The notes below the pieces were generated by a model. The model saw only the letters and a program-made list of their open reading frames with translations, had not been told where the DNA came from and did not search any database. Positions 57,056-64,000 of a DNA stretch of 64,000 nt are shown here, one piece after another. This DNA is from Botryosphaeria dothidea (taxonomy: Eukaryota; Ascomycota; Dothideomycetes; Botryosphaeriales; Botryosphaeriaceae), in the NCBI GenBank assembly GCA_011503125.2, contig WWBZ02000016.1, positions 806,001 through 870,000 on the forward strand. Reading direction: 5' to 3'. The stretch's first letter is position 1. The number at the start of each line of letters is the position of its first letter. Both the position numbers and the translations under genes were made by a program.

Positions 57056-59085
57056 TCATACTGTGGCAACTCCACGCGCGCCGTCTCTTTGCTTGAGCTC
57101 TGACAAAATCTCCCTTCTCCTTATCTTATCCTCGGTTCCAGACCTATCCTTGAACACTTGATCCATGTCCTCCAAGCTTCTTCCCTTGGTCTCTGGCACA
57201 AGGAAATACGCCCATATCAGACTCGCCAGGCACCATACTGCAAAGAACGTGTAAGCTCCGAACCCATCGGTATTCTGGATCAGTGGCGGGGTGATCAATC
57301 CGATGATGAAGTTGAACAGCCACTAAAAAGCATCAGCATGCCGAGAAGAGGCGACTCGATGAGGGCACACTTCGAACAAGTACTCCACGCCACGCCTTTG
57401 GTACGGATGGAACTTGGGAAGATCTCACTCGGCATGGCTGTTTTCGTGTCAGCAAGCACCACCGACACCTACAAGAGTCCGGGTAATACTTACCCCAAGG
57501 CACCGGACCCCACGTCATGCCGAATATCAACATGTACGCGAACAAGAACGCTGCCGCAACCCATCCCTTATCCTTGTTGGCATCCCATGAGTTGAAATAC
57601 AGCCCAACCAACACTGCGATGATCGTATGGCAGACCGTCATCCCCGCACTCCCGAAAATCAGCAGCGGCCGCCGACCAAATGCGTCCATCGTGTACAGAC
57701 TCGTCGCCACGCCCACCAACTGCGTGACATTGAGCACACCACCAAGGATCAGCCGCATATTGTACCCCATCCCCATCGTCTCGAACAACGCCGGCGAGTA
57801 GTAGATCAGCGCGTTAATCCCAACAAACTGCTGGAAGAACATGATCACAATGCCCACCATCGTGCGCCGCCAATACCCCTGCCTGAAGCAATCGGCATAC
57901 GAAGCAAGTCCCAGCTTGATGCTGGCCCACCGGCTCCGCTCAGTCTCCGCGAACAAGTGCGGATGCCGCTTCTCGGCGACCTCGCGGTGGAAAGCGACTT
58001 CGGACCGGATGTCGAACCACTCGGCCTGCACGCGCGGGTCGTCCGGAGGCACGTTGCGCAGCTTGCAGAGGGAGGCTAGGCTCTCGTCGTCGCGACCCTT
58101 TGAGGCGAGCCAGCGCGGCGAGAAGGGGACGAACATGACGGAGACGCCGAGGAGGAGGGCAGGGAAGATTTGCAGAAGAAAGGGGAGCCGAAAGGACCAT
58201 TCGCCACCGATGTAGCGCGTGCCGAATGTGAGCCAGTAGGAGACGACGATGCCGAAGACGATTGAGAATTCCTCCATGACGAGGAGTGAGCCTGTGCAAG
58301 GTTCGTTAGTTCTGGAGAAAGAAACGAAGAAAAGGTCCACTTACCTCTGATTTCTGGAGGTGAGACTTCGGAGATGTACAACGGCACGACCATACTCTTC
58401 ATGCCGACACCAATACCACCAATCAGCCTGCCGACGACGAGCATGGCGTAGCCCGTAGCGCCAGTCTGAATGGCGGAGCCGATGACGAAAATGACGACTG
58501 CGATTAGGATAGAGTATCGGCGGGAGTACTTTTCAGCGACCCAGCCTTGGTTGATTGCACCTGACAAACATGGTTAATTTGAGCAGTGACTAGTGGATCT
58601 TTGCAAACTAACCAATCAGAGCACCCAATTGAATCATAGCAGTCATGAAGCCTTTCCAAAAGCCAGCTCCACTCGCCGTAGCAGATACTCGAGGAAACCT
58701 ATCCAAGAATTGGTCCATCTCAAGGATGACGGAGATAACGCCTTGGTCTTCACGCGTTGTCACATCAGCCTAGTCTAGAAAAAGGGACAGGGGTATGCAA
58801 TCCTACCATAACCGAACAAGAATGCTCCCAGACGAACTACAGTGGCACAGAGGACGACATATCTCGATTGAAACATGCCCATGAACCCTTAACAGTAGCA
58901 GTGTCAGTTTCCGCACCCGACGGCTCTAGAAAGGTAACAGAAGATCGCCTACCGGATCTGACATAGTTTTCCCGCAGCTCGACCATCGTATCCTCCACAC
59001 GCTCCGCCGTGGGCTTCGGATCCGCGTAAGTAGCAGTTTCCTTGTCCACCGCATCGCCGTTGCTTGGAACGTGATTGGCCGACAT
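57056..59085 (-). CDS. MFS sugar transporter; last splice junction irregular
   Basis: Seven exons (58953-59085, 58807-58887, 58613-58747, 58345-58560, 57494-58291, ~57371-57437, 57056-57322). Sugar-porter signatures are [37 protein letters not shown]-like [44 protein letters not shown] and [15 protein letters not shown], so it is a full 12-helix hexose/sugar importer. At the last junction the expected frame needs a boundary one base off any GT-AG pair: GTGTGC with TTTTTAG gives a frameshift and a stop soon after, losing the last helices. This is either a 1-nt loss near 57370, a sequencing error or a non-canonical intron. Confidence 0.8.
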
Positions 59086-60927
59086 CGTTGGCCGCTCAAA
59101 TAAACAGACTCTCGTCGAATCGCAGGTGTTCAACGCAGAAGCGAAGACGATATGCGCAGTGAACCAGGAAATTGGAATCTGGTGCCTGGGTTATATGCAG
59201 GTTCAGCACATGGGAAGCACGATCCCGATCCTGGCATGTGCGGCAACAACTCCAGATGCCGATGTTATTCCATCATAGAACTCTGTAGAAGATGGAGTGT
59301 CTGTTTTCACAGAATGAATCGTGCCGAGAGCTTACGTGGTCGCGTGACGGTAGTTTACTGGCTGGCCAAGATGCGGGGTATGCGGCTGGTGTGACAAAAG
59401 TCTTGATCACATCGCTGAATAACTACCCTAGATTTGCAGAGCACATAAGTGTCTTGACGTTTAGAGAAGTAATAGAACGACTTGGGTGATCTCTAGGCGT
59501 TGCCGGTCGCCGGCACGTCAGCGGCGGTAGCGGCATTCGATGCGTGTCCAAGAAAATCAGCAACGAAGGCCAAGACGCAAAGCTCCGGCAGAACGGAAGG
59601 AAACAGGCTTGGAGAAGATGAAAAAGAGACAGAATTGAGGAGCTGAGACAAGAAATACCTAGATGATTAATCCAAGGAGACGGCTGTACAAACAAACACA
59701 ATTCTTATTGTCTCACCACCATCAGCCTGCATAGTCGAGCTACACCAGTTGAATATATTCCCTGACTCCCAAGGTTCTCTGAGAGAGTAGCAAGATTTGC
59801 ACCATTCCGGATGAGCCGAAGCCGTCGAAGCCTTCATTATATTTCGCATCGGAAGCAGAATCCCGGAGGATTCTGTCTCCCGAACACACCGGTTTCGGTC
59901 CATCCGATGCTCCTGGGTCATTATTGCCCGCTTTTTGCGTTATTTCATTGGCCTAGAAGCCTATCCACACAGACATCATCTATAAGAGGAAATTTTTGGG
60001 CGACATGGTCAGATATAATTTCGGCGCCATGGTCGGGCTCCCCACACGTCTTCCCCAACTCTGTGGGGAGAAATTGGAGATGTGGAGCAGAAGATCTGTC
60101 TGTGCGCTCAACGTCATGTCGAGGGAGAGAGGTATTTGAAAACGGGATGCTACCGCAGCTAACCCAGTACGCGCAGCAGAATTTCGCTATACTGTACATC
60201 AGTCATGCCTACGTACAGAAGGACGCTGCAGCAGACGGTTGGCGTCGAACATATTATCTCTCAATGGCCTGGTGAAGGCTTCCACAGGGAGTCGAAGCAT
60301 TCGTCTGAATGGTTTTGTCTCTAAAAACAAAAGAGTCTTACGTCCGGACGAATGCTCCAACTCCCCACAAAAATTATTTTGCTAACGGCCGTCGTCGCTA
60401 ATCGTAGGCTGCGGAACCCTTTTGAATGTCGAGGCACCTGCCCCTCCCATAGATGCACAGGTCTTTAGCCCGTATGTCCAAATGAGACGAAGACTGGACT
60501 ACGCATCACAGCAATTCCGGTCCGCACAGCGTTGTTGTAGAGGCATTTGGGATATACCAGAGAGTATTGGCTCCTTCGGCGTTCTCCCACCTACAGTCTC
60601 AGGCCGAAATGTGGGCTTGCGCCTCCGCTTCGGGAGGCGTGCGGGAGGCGTCGCGGAGACATGCCTTTTTCATTTGATTCACGCCCTATCACCAACACGT
60701 TCCTTACGCGACCCCCACAGGGTATGATACCATCGTTGACACCTGCCTCCATCGTCAACGACGTTCTTCCATCTGACAAATCTATGCCAAGGACATAGAT
60801 CATTGTTAAACAAGTATGCCGCGCTCGATGCCTGCTTCGAATGATGTTTCTCAGACTTCTCCCTCCACAAAGATTGGGTTCGATTGGTAACGCATTTGTG
60901 TTTGGAAACACCCGCCGTGCTGCAAAA
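59086..60927. other. Intergenic region with MITE-like copy B
   Basis: No supported gene. Besides the repeat at 60287-60366 nothing recognisable was seen. It carries promoters of the divergent sugar transporter and SDR genes. Confidence 0.4.
60287..60366. repeat. MITE-like inverted-repeat element, copy B
   Basis: 80 bp from GGGAGTCGAAGCATTCGTC to GACGAATGCTCCAACTCCCC, arms of about 20 bp. Homology to copy A continues to the right as GCTAATCGTAGGCTGCGG. Confidence 0.65.
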
Positions 60928-62201
60928 ATGACCAAGATCTTCCTGTTAGTGGCGACAGCATAGACTTGCCAGCAACACAAGGCGCTGATATATATTCCGT
61001 TTTAGGACCGGCGCCTCTGGCTATATCGGCGGTGATGTGCTGCACGCCCTCGCGACCGCGCACCCGGACTACGAGATCTCCGTCTTGAACAGGGATCAGC
61101 AGAAGGCGGACCAGATCACCAAAGCTTACCCCAGCGTCAAGATCGTTCAAGGAAGCTTGGATGATGCCGCTGTGCTGGAAGCAGAAGCTTCGAAAGCAGA
61201 CATCGTTTTGCGTAAGCGCTTCAAACGGATCCCTTTCCTTCATCATTTCTGACGACCTCCAGATCTCGCCGCCACAGGCCACCTACCCAGCGTGCAATCC
61301 ATCCTCAAAGGCCTGACCTCCAGCACCCGTTCCAAACCCGGTCCGCCCCCCCCCCCCAAACCCTCTTAAAAAAAGAGAGAGAAGAAGAAGAAAACTAACG
61401 CCCAAAAAAGCCTACTGGATCCAAATCTCCGGCGCCAGCCTCCTCGGCGCCCCCGAAATCGCCAGCAAGACCTTCGGCGAGCCCACCTCGCTCGTCTACA
61501 ACGACCTCGACCGCGCCGCCAACATCCGCGCGCACATCCGCAGGTACCCCGCGCGCGCCGTCGACAACTTCGTCCTCGACGTCGCCGCCAGGACGGACGA
61601 CGTCCGCACCGCGCTCGTGCCGGGCGGCATCATCTTCGGGCCCGGCAGGGGCCCCGTCAAGGGGCGCAGCGTGCAGGTGCCCGAGCTGTCGCGCGTCACG
61701 CTGCAGCGCGGCAAAGCCGTGCAGGTGGGGCGGGGGTTGAGCGTTTGGGGGAGCGTGCACGTTCACGATCTGAGTGGCCTGTTCTTGCTGCTGGTTGAGA
61801 AGGCGGTTGCAGGGGATGCGGGGAAGTACTGGAATGAGGAGGGGATTTACTTCAACAGCGTTGAGAACGACATTGTAAGTTTTTCCGAAATGACTTTCTT
61901 GAGGTGGGAATGCGGTGCTCATTTCTATCTGCAGTCCTTCGCGGAGATCTCGCAGCGCGTGGCCAAGGCTGCGGTCGAGAAGGGGTACATCCAAAATGTG
62001 GATGTGGAGCAGCTCGCCCCGGAGGAGGCGGACAAGCTGACACCGCACGCGAGCGTTATCCTGGGTACCAATGCGAGGGTTGAGGCTCGGCGGGCGCGGG
62101 AAGTACTTGGCTGGAAGCCAGCGCAGAAGAGCTTGGAGGAAGAGATTCCAGAGACATTGCAGGCGGAGGCGGAAAGGTTGGGTGTATCCTCCAAGATCTG
62201 A
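60928..62201 (+). CDS. Extended SDR / nucleoside-diphosphate-sugar epimerase-like protein
   Basis: Five exons (60928-60944, 61006-61211, 61263-61340, 61411-61874, 61935-62201) give 343 aa. The first exon is only 17 nt and the TGxxGxxG motif (TGASGYIGG) is completed in exon 2. The NAD-binding half continues with SVLNRDQQKADQI and KADIVLHLAATGH; the second half has GIIFGPGRG and VHVHDLSGLFLLLVE, typical of fungal NAD-dependent epimerase/dehydratases. Intron 3 contains runs of C and A. The substrate cannot be inferred. Confidence 0.85.
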
Positions 62202-63214
62202 GGGCGCTGCTCACTCACGCAGAGTGGTGTTGTTCTTGGCTGCTTAGGACTATGGACGCCAGCATGCCTGGCACGTTCTCGAATGGTTGATGGACTCCTT
62301 TGGCAAAGTCAGATCCACGATATTTCCTATTTCAGTAATCTCACGACTCATGTTCCTGCCTCGCTATGAAGATTGTATAATAAAACAAATGTGTGAGACG
62401 ATGCTTACAATAACTGTACTGAATTATTTTTGATGTTTGCTGTAACTGGTGGTAAATCTTTAATTTTACATGGGATAATAGTACAATTGCAATTACCATG
62501 TCAGCCGCGGAAGCCTCATTCTCATCTTTCACTAACAGTACAGAGGGGCGATACGGCCGAGGATTAGCGCTATATGCGATAATCTTGCAGAAGGCCAGAG
62601 AAAAGTAACCGTTCTGGGGAATGCAATTATTCATCCGAACGCAAATATTACCGGAAATACAAGACACTTCAGTCCGGACGAATTTTTCGACTCCATATGA
62701 GATCAAGTTTTCCAAAGGCCATGACCGCTGACCGTCGGCTGTTATACCCCTTGGAAGGGTTGCGGTGATTGGTGGGCATCACTGATATGATCTCCAGTTT
62801 TCCGATGCTCCCAAAAGAGGTGAGAGATACATGGTGAGCGGAGCGAGCTCATGCAGAGTCCTGTGCTCTCTCGGACTTTTTCGTTGTAGAATTTGAACGA
62901 GCGATGAGCTCTCCGTACGTCCTGCCGGGGAAGGTATCGGAGACTTCATTCCTGACGTCGAATGATTTCGAGGTGGCTATGCAGAATGCGGAGATTCTTG
63001 AGGATGTATCGGTAAGCATGGCGCTGGCAAATAGATTGGGTTCATGATAGCAGTTCGGGTAACGTTCGTAGTGGGATTCGTTCAAGGTGTGGAGAAAGGA
63101 GAGTCCACTTGGACCAGCAATCCAAAGGATATCCCAACCACATACGAGCAATCTCTTCATAACAGTCAGATTTTGGCCTTTGGTTCGTTCGTAGGCTTCC
63201 AAGCTTTTCTGATC
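62202..63214. other. Intergenic region with MITE-like copy C
   Basis: Open frames on both strands (for example plus from 62892 and minus 62849-63202) are short and unsupported. The inverted repeat at 62616-62694 is the only recognised element. Confidence 0.35.
62616..62694. repeat. MITE-like inverted-repeat element, copy C
   Basis: 79 bp. Left arm GGGGAATGCAATTATTCATC is diverged; right arm GTCCGGACGAATTTTTCGAC is closer to copies A and B. GCTGACCGTCGGCTG follows ~45 bp to the right, as in the other copies. Confidence 0.5.
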
Positions 63215-64000
63215 TCAAAACTCCAACAGACGTCCTATTGGCTCTCCGGCGGAAAGCTCAGATCTCAGGCGTAGAGCTTCGTTCAGAATGGTCCGTCCTT
63301 CCTCCAATGTTTGGCTGTATTGGAATGCAGTCACAGCGTTGGTCTCCGCCTTCCGTAAGTTCAGAGAAAAGCTGGTCATGTTCCTTTTCAGTTCGTGTAT
63401 TCCCGTTTCGAAGTGTTTCAGATCCGTTGCGAGTGTGTCCGTCTGCTTCCTTAAAGCAAAGCATTTATCCTTGCTTTTCTTTGCCGCCTCGACGGCTTCT
63501 TCAAGTCGTCGTAACAGGGACTGTTGAGTTTCCTGAACGGTTTTTGCGTGGTTTATCTTCTCTTTGAATTTATCCCGTCTTTTCCCCCAATCTTCTCTTT
63601 CATTCGAGGCTGTGCTGTTGGTACTCGTCAGGTTGTAGTTCATGTGCATGCTTAGAAAGATTCTTACACTGCCAGGGGTATGAATATGAACGGTATGATA
63701 GCGGATGCCTGTAAATGTCAGCCATGAGTCAGCAAGCGGAAAATTTCAGCCCTGCTCACTATGGAGAAACCTATTGTCCGTCCATTTGCTGCTTCCGCCT
63801 CTTGTCTGGCCTTTGCTTCCGCTGCTTCATGCAGATCGATCTGTTTCTGGAGTGATTCGAGATGCTCTTCTGTCCGCAGTCGTCTCCGCTCTGTCTCCTC
63901 CATCTCTTTTGCGATGCTTTCTTCTGTCCGCTCAATTTCAAGAGTCGCATCATGGAGCTGCGTGTGTTGGAATTCTTTGACTTTTTGGCTCCCGGTGGCT
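63215..64000 (-). CDS. Coiled-coil protein, partial (5' end outside window)
   Basis: The minus-strand frame enters from beyond 64000. It contains heptad-rich Glu/Lys/Arg/Leu sequence (EETERRRLRTEEHLESLQKQ; ARQEAEAANGR), then a short intron that I read as ~63707-63771 with a weak GTTTCT donor and an ACAG acceptor, then more coiled coil (LLRRLEEAVEAAKKSKDKC; LKHFETGIHELKRNM). The frame stops at 63215. No membrane segment or known domain was seen in the visible part. A better donor (GTGAGC) exists but breaks the downstream frame. Confidence 0.5.

Noticed and set aside
61341..61410. Poly-C and poly-A runs as a possible regulatory element
   Set aside because: They lie inside a well-supported intron with CTAAC branch site and AAG acceptor.

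Overview
The window is nuclear DNA of a filamentous ascomycete (Pezizomycotina). Genes are broken by 47-70 nt GT-AG introns with CTRAC-like branch sites, the third codon position is GC-rich, and Zn2Cys6 regulators, P450s, a GT69 mannosyltransferase and LtrA-like proteins are present. A Dothideomycete is my best guess, but the sequence alone does not settle it. I saw no rRNA, tRNA, CRISPR or prokaryotic features. Product names come from motif reading without database searches.

Layout. 1-12 kb: two unrecognised reading frames on the minus strand, a membrane/disordered protein, a Thr-rich repeat protein, a 12-TM MFS transporter, methionine-R-sulfoxide reductase (MsrB) and a 47-aa tail-anchored microprotein. 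12.8-31.6 kb: a gene cluster with no PKS, NRPS or terpene synthase: EthD protein, P450 (frameshifted), class V PLP enzyme, FAH-family hydrolase, a regulator with two C2H2 fingers plus a Zn2Cys6 cluster, a PRISE-type enone reductase, a VOC/extradiol-dioxygenase-like protein, an O-methyltransferase, a core MetE-like methyltransferase and a second Zn2Cys6 regulator. 31.9-33.5 kb: a putative 52-aa secreted peptide convergent with a secreted protein resembling lectin/aerolysin-type pore formers. 33.5-36.3 kb: no gene seen. 36.3-44.6 kb: 65-aa membrane protein, FMP52-like protein, GT69 mannosyltransferase, OYE-type flavin oxidoreductase and a second P450. 44.6-47.2 kb: gene-free, with an AT-rich relict. 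47.2-62.2 kb: a large disordered protein with an N-terminal Cys-rich module, LtrA-like protein, an unknown nuclear-type protein, a sugar transporter with a damaged splice junction and an SDR-type NAD(P) protein. The right edge holds a partial coiled-coil gene.

How the genes may work together. In the cluster, oxygenation (P450), methylation (O-methyltransferase, perhaps fed by the MetE-like protein), ring opening (VOC dioxygenase fold), C-C hydrolysis (FAH) and enone reduction (PRISE) could form a meta-cleavage-like route acting on an aromatic compound. This is inference from enzyme families. The divergent PRISE/VOC promoter is rich in CGGAA repeats and palindromes, and the O-methyltransferase and MetE-like upstream regions share a GGGACCCCAG motif, which suggests co-regulation.

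The right part of the window also carries a dispersed family of ~80-bp inverted-repeat (MITE-like) elements, at 42.6, 60.3 and 62.6 kb with weaker relatives at 46.4 and 56.9 kb.
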